8,377 bases of DNA, from contig JAOQAA010000602.1 of the NCBI GenBank assembly GCA_025963815.1, positions 1 through 8,377 on the forward strand. Direction: 5' to 3'. Source of the stretch: Capsulimonas sp. Its GTDB lineage: Bacteria > Armatimonadota > Armatimonadia > Armatimonadales > Capsulimonadaceae. Each line of letters starts with the position of its first letter. The stretch's first letter is position 1. Under the pieces are notes generated by a model. It was not told where the DNA came from, searched no databases, and was given only the letters and a program-made list of their open reading frames with translations. The position numbers and the translations under genes were made by a program. Below, one piece after another: positions 1-5,406 of the stretch.

Positions 1-2
1 AA

Positions 3-350
3 ATACGCCGCAGCATGATTGAAGAGGCGGAACAAAGGCTGGCGAAGCGTTCGGCTCAGACTGGCTCTTTTCGCGAATCCTTCCTTCGCGGGATGGGGAG
101 ACAAGCATTGAAGCGAATGCGCCGTGAACAGGTGGTTGCCAGGCCCGGCGAGCCCTATCGCCTACTGCGTAAGCTGGATTGGACTTTTTTTTATTCGGCT
201 GCATTTTGTGGCGTTGTCGCGATCGTTTCTCCTGATCTCATTCCCTTCTTGAAGAGCCTAGCCCTTTGGTGGGTGGTCTGGTTTGCCGCTCAAACAGCAT
301 TTGGAATGATTGTTTGGGCGATAAGTACGAAGAGAGCGGCAGACGCGTAG
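3..350 (+). CDS. HAAS-family membrane protein, C-terminal part (5' end outside window)
   Basis: This reading frame is open to the left edge; its first ATG is at 15 but has no Shine-Dalgarno sequence in front of it, so I read it as the C-terminal part of a longer gene. From the ATG it has 111 residues. A basic stretch (residues 8-50) is followed by two hydrophobic segments (about 54-73 and 79-102). It aligns with the C-terminal 112 residues of the next gene: LRKLDWTFF matches LRELDWRFF, and a PD-x-LK-LLW-type segment follows in both. The two are therefore tandem paralogues and this copy probably once had, or still has, an N-terminal HAAS domain upstream of the window. An alternative is a short C-terminal-half protein starting at 15, where ATG overlaps a TGA of frame 1 (ATGA). 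The role is unknown; related HAAS proteins are often encoded next to PadR-type regulators, none of which is visible here. Confidence 0.6.
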   Translation: MRRSMIEEAEQRLAKRSAQTGSFRESFLRGMGRQALKRMRREQVVARPGEPYRLLRKLDWTFFYSAAFCGVVAIVSPDLIPFLKSLALWWVVWFAAQTAFGMIVWAISTKRAADA

Positions 351-384
351 CGAACGTTGACAATGAATTAGCCTGGAGCGCTGT

Positions 385-1182
385 ATGGAACGATTGCCGC
401 AAAACAACGAACGGATCGAGAAATATCTGAATGAAGTCGCCTGGGGCTTGCAATACATGCCCACCGAGGTAGCGGCTGAGACTTTAGATGAGCTGCGGCA
501 GCATCTTTATGCGCTTGCCAGTCAGTTGCGCAACGACGGAGCATCCGATGAGGCGGCTGTGACGGCGGCTTTGAAGAAATTTGGTCCCGGGCATCGTGTA
601 GGGGTTCAGCTTGGGACGGAATCCATTCATGAGTTCATGAGCGGCTTGTCGGGTAAGCCTCTGCCTCAGCCGAAGTGGATGGATAATCTGAGATTGGTTG
701 TTTCGACTGCCAGTTTGTTGCCGTCAACGTTTGGGACGAGTGAGCATTGGATCTTATGGCCGTTCGCGGCCTGTGTGGCCGGCGCCGTGTTCTGCGGGGT
801 ACTGGAGAGTTTTGATCGACCGCATCCGGTCAATGAAACGCAAATGTTAGAGTTCGTCGCACGGTCGGAAACATCTCTCGTCAAACGCCGCTGGGTTAGC
901 GCCTTTGCGGGGCGTCTCCTCTTTGCGCATGTGATGCGCAGCGCGCAGCGCAGAAGAATGATGTTGCGTCTCGGAAACGCTTACAATCCGCTGCGCGAAC
1001 TGGACTGGCGATTCTTTACCGGGACGGCAATTGGGGGTGCGGCCTCTTGGATGATCCCGGACACGCATTGGACCCATGCGCTGAAGCCACTGCTTTTGTG
1101 GATAGCAATTTGGATCCCCACGTCGACTGTTACTTCGGTCATCATGCGTGCGGCGCGCAACCGACTTGCCCAGAGAGCGTAA
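385..1182 (+). CDS. HAAS domain-containing membrane protein
   Basis: This is a 265-residue protein. Residues about 9-75 form an all-helical region that looks like a HAAS domain (ERIEKYLNEV, then a DELRQHL helix and a final ALKKFG helix), a module found at the N terminus of membrane proteins, often paired with PadR-family regulators. Hydrophobic segments follow at about 104-116, 121-141, 209-224 and 232-253, separated by a basic stretch (about 165-195). The start at 385 has GGAG six bases upstream (CTGGAGCGCTGT-ATG). The gene follows its paralogue by 34 bases, which suggests co-transcription. The C-terminal 112 residues are similar to the preceding gene product, and the ribosome-binding region plus first codons are similar to the remnant at 1234. 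No enzymatic motif is visible; the precise function is unknown. The HAAS assignment is by my own recognition of the pattern, not by a search. Confidence 0.8.
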   Translation: MERLPQNNERIEKYLNEVAWGLQYMPTEVAAETLDELRQHLYALASQLRNDGASDEAAVTAALKKFGPGHRVGVQLGTESIHEFMSGLSGKPLPQPKWMDNLRLVVSTASLLPSTFGTSEHWILWPFAACVAGAVFCGVLESFDRPHPVNETQMLEFVARSETSLVKRRWVSAFAGRLLFAHVMRSAQRRRMMLRLGNAYNPLRELDWRFFTGTAIGGAASWMIPDTHWTHALKPLLLWIAIWIPTSTVTSVIMRAARNRLAQRA

Positions 1183-1233
1183 AGCCCATCGCTTGGCCGT
1201 TCGCATAAGTCTCAATGGACGCTGGAGTATTGC

Positions 1234-1341
1234 ATGGACGGATTATCTCAAACCAACTCGCAGATCGAGACATATCTGAATGACGTCTCGCGCGGAGCGG
1301 TCACGCGCGCGGTTCGCAGGAGATACGCGGCGCGCGTGTGA
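1234..1341 (+). pseudogene. 5' remnant of a third HAAS-family gene copy
   Basis: A 35-codon frame begins at ATG 1234 with GGAG six bases upstream, the same spacing as in the gene at 385. Its first 20 codons match the start of that gene: QTNSQIETYLNDVSRG here against QNNERIEKYLNEVAWG there, and the flanking bases (CTGGAG, then TGCATGGA or TGTATGGA) also match. After codon 20 the similarity ends and the frame runs through an Arg-rich stretch to TGA at 1339. I see no continuation of the HAAS domain or of the membrane part in any frame before 1374. It is best read as the surviving 5' end of a third tandem copy truncated by deletion; translation as a 35-residue peptide is possible but unsupported. 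Confidence 0.6.
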
Positions 1342-1374
1342 TCCTCTCGTTCGGTAAACAGATCTCTCCCAGCG

Positions 1375-1596
1375 TCACTTGCTGGATTGGCGAAGCTCCT
1401 CCGGCTTGTGCGCGGCTTCGGCGCCGGTCTTGTCGCTCTTGACCAGATACTCAGGATCCTCCGGCGACGCCGCCACTTTGTGAGTTTTGATTTTCGTCGA
1501 CGCCGTCAGCTTCTTTTCGACTTTCCCGTGCACCTCGCCCTGCGAGGAATCCCAAACGACTTTATTGCCTTTGTGCAGTGTCTTTTCTTGAGCCAT
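1375..1596 (-). CDS. DUF2945 / HVA1-type Tudor-like domain protein
   Basis: This is a small, charged 73-residue protein starting MAQEKTLHKGNKVVWDSS. It matches the DUF2945 (hypervirulence-associated protein, Tudor-like) pattern: a G-x-KVVWDSSQGEVHGKV beta-rich N terminus, a middle KTHKVAASPEDPEYLVKSDK segment, and a closing AAHKPEEL. The family consists of single-domain proteins of about 60-80 residues found widely in soil bacteria and fungi; its molecular role is not established. I chose the ATG at 1596 because GAGG lies six bases upstream and the family motif begins just after it; the longer frame reaching to 1845 would run into the opposite-strand gene. The gene is divergent from the Cys-rich protein gene at 1722 and convergent with the HAAS remnant. 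I see no clear terminator after its stop. Confidence 0.85.
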   Translation of the reverse strand: MAQEKTLHKGNKVVWDSSQGEVHGKVEKKLTASTKIKTHKVAASPEDPEYLVKSDKTGAEAAHKPEELRQSSK

Positions 1597-1721
1597 GATT
1601 GGCCTCGTTTCTAAAGGGCGATCAACTGCCCCACTGCCTTCTACCCACGCTAGGGGATGGAAGAAACTGGGAAAATACTGTATGATAACGTTAACAAGCG
1701 CAGAATGAGATGAGGACGTCC
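1597..1721. promoter_or_regulatory. Divergent intergenic region (DUF2945 gene and Cys-rich protein gene)
   Basis: These 125 bases separate two divergent genes, so they should hold promoters for both directions. On the plus strand there is a -10-like TATGAT close to 1682, about 40 bases before the chosen start at 1722, but no convincing -35 hexamer. GAGG lies six bases before ATG 1722. On the minus strand only the GAGG ribosome binding site of the DUF2945 gene is clear. The promoter assignment is an inference from gene orientation. Confidence 0.3.
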
Positions 1722-2324
1722 ATGATACCGCTGAACCAAATTGAAATCGCCAAGCCGTGCCGCGCCTCCTGGGCGGAGATGGCCGGCGACGAGACCGTCC
1801 GCTTTTGCACCGAATGCAGCCGCAACGTCTATAACCTGTCGGCAATGACGGCCGATCAGGCGCAGGCGCTTATGAACGAGAAAGAGGGGAAGGTCTGCGT
1901 GCGGTTCTATCGGCGCAAGGACGGGACGATGCTGACCAGCGACTGTCCGGTCGGCGTGTGTATCGAGCGGCGGCGGTTTGTCACGGCCAGGTCATGGGCC
2001 GTCACTTTGCTGATCGCATCCGTGACGGGAACGGCTCTGCTCGCCGCCTCACAATCAACGGCAACGATGGGCGCCCCGATGGCGATGCCCGTGTCTGAAC
2101 ATAAACCCGCAGTTTCGGCGGAACATACGAAAGCAGTGAAGAAGAACTTGCACGGCGCGCCGAAACCAAAATCCTCGGGTAAGCTTGGGGCAGTGAAGAG
2201 GCTGCATGCGTCGACAATGGGTCAGCCCGTCATGCCTCCTCGAACGCCAAAGTTGTCCCGCAATTATCTGATGGGAACGCCTCCGCCGCCTCCGCCACCG
2301 AAAAAAATAATTCCTGCAAGGTGA
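1722..2324 (+). CDS. IAKPC-type Cys-rich single-pass membrane protein, unknown function
   Basis: This is a 200-residue protein. Residues 8-78 form a recognisable Cys-rich module: EIAKPC, then RFCTECSRNVYNLSAMT, then CVRFYRR-DGT and TSDCPVGVC. Cysteines are at 13, 29, 32, 59, 75 and 80, and the C29-x2-C32 pair looks like half of a zinc ribbon. I recall this module at the N terminus of uncharacterised proteins in several soil phyla, with a relative (KPCxxxW...GRFCxxC) in Bacteroidota. One membrane span follows at about 91-110, then a Lys/Ala/Pro-rich tail with seven consecutive prolines (187-193) and a basic end. The likely topology is module in the cytoplasm and tail in the periplasm. ATG 1722 is preferred over in-frame ATG 1710 because GAGG stands six bases before it. 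It lies 155 bases upstream of the redoxin gene on the same strand; a functional link is possible but unproven. Metal binding is inference. Confidence 0.75.
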   Translation: MIPLNQIEIAKPCRASWAEMAGDETVRFCTECSRNVYNLSAMTADQAQALMNEKEGKVCVRFYRRKDGTMLTSDCPVGVCIERRRFVTARSWAVTLLIASVTGTALLAASQSTATMGAPMAMPVSEHKPAVSAEHTKAVKKNLHGAPKPKSSGKLGAVKRLHASTMGQPVMPPRTPKLSRNYLMGTPPPPPPPKKIIPAR

Positions 2325-2372
2325 TTGCTTGCTAAACTTTCCGCCGATGCTTTCGTCTGTATGAGAAGTGTC

Positions 2373-2445
2373 AAGTTTTGTAAAGAACTCCATAGACAAA
2401 ACTTTGCGTATCGGGAGACTTTCCCACGCGTTTCGGGAGTATAGT
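2373..2445 (+). promoter_or_regulatory. Candidate promoter/operator region of the redoxin gene
   Basis: The gap between the Cys-rich and redoxin genes holds three small signals. A perfect 9-bp inverted repeat, AAGTTTTGT (2373-2381) and ACAAAACTT (2396-2404), has a 14-base spacer. A direct repeat TCGGGAG occurs at 2411-2417 and 2433-2439, 22 bases apart, about two helical turns. A -10-like TATAGT lies at 2440-2445, immediately after the second repeat, without a good -35 box. Together they suggest an activator-dependent promoter, but none is diagnostic. The start codon follows 34 bases later. Confidence 0.25.
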
Positions 2446-2479
2446 AATCGTACCGAGACAGCGGGGACGAGAGATTGAT

Positions 2480-3076
2480 ATGTACTGTGATTGGTTGATG
2501 AAGAGAGTGGAAGCGCTTTTATTACTCGGCGCTTTCATGACGGTTGGGGGAGCGACCATAGCGGTCGGCGCGCCGAAGGCGGCGGCTCCCGTCGATTTTG
2601 CCGGCAAAGCCTGTCCCATTCCCAGCCCGGCGGCGAAGGCGACGGCTCTGTTTTTTGTGGCGCATGATTGCCCGATCGCCAACTCTTATGCTCCTGAGAT
2701 CAACCGGATCGTCACGGCGTATACACCGAAGCAAGTGGCGTTTCGTGTGGTTTACATAGAGACAGATGCTGGTGACGCCGCGCTGAAGCGGCACGCCAAG
2801 GATTATGGCTATCGATGCCCCGCCATTCACGACAGCGCACATACGTGGGTGAAGCAGACGGGAGCGACGGCGACTCCGGAGGTGGTGCTGCTGTCGAGTT
2901 CCGGGAAGATGCTTTATCGTGGACGAATCGACGATCAGTATGCCGGATTCGGCGTTCGCCGAACGGCGCCGCGCCGTCGGGATTTGCGGGCCGCGCTGGA
3001 TTCGGTCGTGCACGGACGTCCCATCGCTGCGGCGCGTACGCCGGTGCTCGGGTGCGCCATTCCGCCATTGCCCTGA
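2480..3076 (+). CDS. Exported thioredoxin-fold (redoxin family) protein
   Basis: This is a 198-residue protein. An N-terminal hydrophobic stretch (about 12-30) preceded by KR and ending near AVGAPKA looks like a signal peptide or membrane anchor. A thioredoxin-like domain follows: strand ATALFFVAHDCPIANSY with Cys64 at the active-site position, a helix, strand AFRVVYIETD, the cis-proline motif TPEVV (133 is the Pro), and strand GKMLYRGRIDDQY. The C-terminal signature GVRRTAPRRRDLRAAL and TPVLGCAI (Cys191) is typical of redoxins that I recall fused to, or encoded beside, cytochrome c/copper monooxygenase domains. The active site is CPIA, not CxxC, so simple disulfide exchange is unlikely; Cys64 may act with Cys191 or Cys113. 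GAGAG lies a few bases upstream of ATG 2480; an in-frame ATG at 2498 has no good ribosome site. The next gene begins 50 bases later. The substrate is unknown. Confidence 0.75.
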   Translation: MYCDWLMKRVEALLLLGAFMTVGGATIAVGAPKAAAPVDFAGKACPIPSPAAKATALFFVAHDCPIANSYAPEINRIVTAYTPKQVAFRVVYIETDAGDAALKRHAKDYGYRCPAIHDSAHTWVKQTGATATPEVVLLSSSGKMLYRGRIDDQYAGFGVRRTAPRRRDLRAALDSVVHGRPIAAARTPVLGCAIPPLP

Positions 3077-3126
3077 TATTTTCTGCAAGTTTTTATAGAC
3101 CGACATTCGGAAAGAGTGAGCGACTG

Positions 3127-4593
3127 ATGAAACCCAACAAGACATTCGCCCTGATCGGCACGGTCGCCCTGACGGCGGCGCTCGTGACAGTTTTGCGCAC
3201 GGCGCCGCCCGTGGCGCGCGCGGAGGAGCCGAAGGCCACCGATAAAACGACCGTGACGTACGCCAAGGATGTCGCGCCAATCCTGTACGCCCAGTGCGCC
3301 AGCTGCCACCATCCCGGCGAAGTCGCGCCCTTCTCGCTGCTCAGCTATCAGGACGCCAAAAAGCGCGCATCGCAGCTCACAGCGGTGACCCAGAGCCGGT
3401 TTATGCCGCCCTGGAAAGCAGACTCGCATGGCGAGTTCCTGGACGAACGGCGGCTGACGGACGTGCAGATCGCGACCCTGAAGCAGTGGGCGGCCGCCGG
3501 CGCTCCCGAAGGAAATCCGGCCGACTTGCCCGCAGCGCCGACCTTCACCGCTGGATGGCGTCTGGGGACGCCCGACGCCGTGTACCAGCAGCCGGTTTAC
3601 TCCGTGCCCGCCGAAGGCGCGGACGTCTACCAGTGCTTCGTCATCCCGACGGATTACAAGGAAGACCGTTATGTCTCGGCGATCGAAGTGCGGCCCGGGG
3701 AGCGCGCTGTCGTCCATCATGTGATCGCGTATCTCGACACCACGGGCGAAGCGCGTAAGCTGGACGCCGCCGATCCCGCGCCGGGCTATACGTCTTACGG
3801 CGGCATCGGCGTCACCCCCTCGGGTGGCCTTGGCGGCTGGGCTCCGGGCAACGATGCGCGGCGGCTGGACGACGGCGTAGGCATCCTGCTGCCGAAGGGC
3901 GCGGACATTGTCCTCCAGGTCCACTACCATCCGGTCGGCAAGGCCGAAAAAGATCAGACCAAGCTGGGCGTCTACTTCGCCAAGGGGCCGGTGGACAAGC
4001 GCGTTCGCATCCAGGCCGTCATCGCCCCGGCGCTGCGCGTTCCGGCTGGCGACGCCCACTACGAAACTGGCGGCTCGCAGGCCGTGCCCGCGAACGTGAC
4101 CGTGCTCGGCGTCATGCCGCACATGCACCTGCTGGGACACGATATGACGGTCGCCGCCCGGAAGCCCGACGGAACGCAGCAGCCGCTGGTCTCCGTGCCG
4201 GATTGGGATTTCAACTGGCAGTCGACATACATGTACAAAAAGCCGATTGAACTTCCCCAAGGCACGCGTATTCATCTGACGGCGCACTACGACAATTCTG
4301 TCGACAATGCGCGTAACCCAAGCGATCCGCCGAAGCTGGTCACCTGGGGCGAGAAGACCACGGACGAGATGTGCATCGCGTTCGTCTTCTATACCGTCGA
4401 TTCCGAGCATCTGACCAAGGGCATCGCCGCCACCGACGTTCCCGATATCGGCGTTGGCGGCAAAGGCTCCAAGATGGAGAAGATGATGATGCTGTTCGAC
4501 AAGAACGGCGACGGCAAGCTCGACGACGCCGAGCGCACCGGCATGGTGCAGTTCTTACAGGATATGATGGCGAAGAGGGCGGGTAAGTCGTAA
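3127..4593 (+). CDS. Cytochrome c / copper type II ascorbate-dependent monooxygenase-like protein with EF-hand
   Basis: This is a 488-residue exported protein. Residues 1-32 form a signal peptide (KPNK, hydrophobic core, cleavage near ARAEE). Residues about 42-130 are a c-type cytochrome domain with CASCH (57-61) for covalent heme and MPPW (Met93) as likely axial ligand. Residues about 150-430 are a PHM/DBM-like two-domain core. HH (197-198) and LQVHYH (His266) match the CuH ligands of PHM, PHMH (332, 334) matches the CuM histidines, and DEMC (Met415) matches the CuM methionine, so all six ligands are present. Residues 458-469 are a canonical EF-hand loop (DKNGDGKLDDAE). Family members hydroxylate C-H bonds with O2; the heme domain may deliver electrons. 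The start at 3127 is chosen because the signal peptide begins there; the 104 codons upstream overlap the redoxin gene out of frame. Substrate is unknown. Co-transcription with the redoxin is likely. Confidence 0.88.
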   Translation: MKPNKTFALIGTVALTAALVTVLRTAPPVARAEEPKATDKTTVTYAKDVAPILYAQCASCHHPGEVAPFSLLSYQDAKKRASQLTAVTQSRFMPPWKADSHGEFLDERRLTDVQIATLKQWAAAGAPEGNPADLPAAPTFTAGWRLGTPDAVYQQPVYSVPAEGADVYQCFVIPTDYKEDRYVSAIEVRPGERAVVHHVIAYLDTTGEARKLDAADPAPGYTSYGGIGVTPSGGLGGWAPGNDARRLDDGVGILLPKGADIVLQVHYHPVGKAEKDQTKLGVYFAKGPVDKRVRIQAVIAPALRVPAGDAHYETGGSQAVPANVTVLGVMPHMHLLGHDMTVAARKPDGTQQPLVSVPDWDFNWQSTYMYKKPIELPQGTRIHLTAHYDNSVDNARNPSDPPKLVTWGEKTTDEMCIAFVFYTVDSEHLTKGIAATDVPDIGVGGKGSKMEKMMMLFDKNGDGKLDDAERTGMVQFLQDMMAKRAGKS

Positions 4594-4648
4594 GTTTTCC
4601 GCCGCCTCCGGGTGACCCGTGTTTTACCCACCCCCCGGCCTTCGTCCG

Positions 4649-4741
4649 ACCCCTCCCGCGACGGGAAGGGTTTGTAAGAATCGCTCTTGCGAAGACCGTT
4701 TGCGAGGTTGATCCGAATACCCTTCCCGTCGCGGGAGGGGT
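4649..4741. repeat. REP-like inverted pair of imperfect palindromes (BIME-like)
   Basis: Two 23-base arms, 4649-4671 and 4719-4741, are exact reverse complements and are separated by 47 bases. Each arm is itself an imperfect palindrome: ACCCCTCCCG-CGA-CGGGAAGGGT on the left, with one mismatch in a 10-bp stem and a 3-base loop. The outer flanks also partly pair: TTTACCC (about 4624-4630) with GGGTGAAA (4742-4749), and GTGACC (4612-4617) with GGTCAC (4758-4763). This organisation, a short palindrome present as two inverted copies in a 3' intergenic region, is that of REP/BIME elements, which are usually repeated many times in a genome. Only this pair is in the window, so genome-wide repetition is inference. 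The RNA could also fold into one long hairpin. Confidence 0.7.
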
Positions 4742-4763
4742 GGGTGAAATTGGGATAGGTCAC

Positions 4764-4801
4764 AAAAAAAAGGCGCGGACCGCATGGTCCGCGCCTTTTT
4801 T
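4764..4801. terminator. Bidirectional intrinsic terminator
   Basis: A perfect 10-bp GC-rich stem, GGCGCGGACC (4772-4781) with GGTCCGCGCC (4786-4795), closes a GCAT tetraloop. It is followed by six T (4796-4801) on the plus strand and preceded by eight A (4764-4771), which become the U-tract on the minus strand. It lies between the convergent monooxygenase gene (ends 4593) and YkvA-family gene (ends 4810) and should terminate both. Confidence 0.95.
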
Positions 4802-4809
4802 CGTTTCGA

Positions 4810-5175
4810 TTAATCGCGTCGCTCTCGAACGCGCACGCGCTCCGGCTGTACTCCGGCCCGGGTGCGGTGCTCGTCGAGCACGTCCGGCGGCACGGCGCCG
4901 AAGAAGAAGTTGATCGCCGCGAGGACGATACCTAAATCATCGAGCATACCGACGACCGGGATCCAGTCGGGAATAAAATCCAGCGGACTGATGGCGTAAA
5001 CGATTGCGGCGACGAGCGCGCTTTTGGCGACAGGCGATACGCGGCGGTCGGCGAACAGCGCTTTCATCATTTTTATGTATCGCGGCGCGTCAGCAACCAT
5101 ACGGCCTGCGGATCGCAAGCCTCCGGCCCGTCGTGTCACGTTGAACATCTTCCAGAGTTGTGTGACTAAGTTCAT
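4810..5175 (-). CDS. YkvA family (DUF1232) membrane protein
   Basis: This is a 121-residue protein. Residues 43-88 carry the DUF1232/YkvA signature: DRRVSPVAKSALVAAIVYAISP, then DFIPDWIPVVGMLDD, then a hydrophobic LGIVLAAINFFFG. The SP-DFIPD-IPV-G-LDD core is intact. The N terminus is amphipathic and basic, and the tail (100-121) is Arg-rich and probably disordered. Family members are small membrane-associated proteins of unknown function. I chose ATG 5175 because GGAG lies six bases upstream; a TTG at 5178 would sit too close to it. The gene lies 231 bases downstream of ppk on the same strand, with a hairpin between them, so it may have its own promoter. Transcription ends at the bidirectional terminator that starts nine bases after its stop. 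Confidence 0.9.
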   Translation of the reverse strand: MNLVTQLWKMFNVTRRAGGLRSAGRMVADAPRYIKMMKALFADRRVSPVAKSALVAAIVYAISPLDFIPDWIPVVGMLDDLGIVLAAINFFFGAVPPDVLDEHRTRAGVQPERVRVRERRD

Positions 5176-5360
5176 CAAGGTCTCCTTCGTCCAATCCCCA
5201 GCTTACTCTTTTATAACGTAGATATACCCAGATATGTTCCGTGAATTCCCGAATGGACTCCAGAAACGAGCGCCAAAGCTCCGACCAAAACCGATTATTA
5301 TCACAATTATGGCGTACTCACGCGTTTACTGTACCACAGATTGCCCCAATCCGCTTTAGG
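5176..5360 (-). promoter_or_regulatory. Leader/possible promoter region of the YkvA gene
   Basis: Apart from the ppk hairpin this gap holds no gene that I can support. The stretch nearest the YkvA gene (about 5203-5240) is AT-rich against the local background, with -10-like hexamers such as TTATAA (5211-5216) and a GAAGGAG ribosome site just before the start. No matching -35 box at proper spacing is evident, so the promoter is inferred mainly from the long gap to ppk. Confidence 0.25.
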
Positions 5361-5405
5361 AATCTTGTCCGGCCGAAAAATAGGCGGTTTCGGCCGGACA
5401 AAATT
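5361..5405 (-). terminator. Hairpin abutting the ppk stop codon (weak terminator or mRNA 3' end structure)
   Basis: An inverted repeat of 18 bp with one mismatch (a U-G pair in the minus-strand transcript) joins 5361-5378 and 5388-5405 around a 9-base loop; the inner 14 bp (TTGTCCGGCCGAAA) are perfect. It begins one base after the ppk stop codon. Reading in the ppk direction, the bases after the stem (CCTAAAGCGG) lack a U-tract, so it does not fit a standard intrinsic terminator and may instead stabilise the ppk mRNA end or bind a protein. Confidence 0.55.
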
Positions 5406-5406
5406 C

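Noticed and set aside
1597..1845. Longer N terminus for the DUF2945 protein.
   Set aside because: It would overlap the Cys-rich protein gene on the other strand; the Arg/Ser-rich translation is unlike the family and ATG 1596 has a good ribosome site.
2815..3126. N-terminal extension of the monooxygenase frame upstream of ATG 3127.
   Set aside because: It overlaps the redoxin gene out of frame, and a proper signal peptide starts at 3127.
2522..3280. A 252-codon minus-strand frame across the redoxin gene.
   Set aside because: Arg-rich shadow translation with no domain, opposite a well-supported gene.
2935..4410. A 491-codon open frame on the minus strand opposite the redoxin and monooxygenase genes.
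   Set aside because: It lies wholly antisense to genes with clear motifs, has no recognisable domain, and is the kind of long open frame GC-rich coding DNA produces on its opposite strand.
4672..4718. The spacer between REP-like arms as the loop of a small structured RNA or MITE cargo.
   Set aside because: It is only 47 bases, with no coding capacity or further structure, and I see no target-site duplication around the element.
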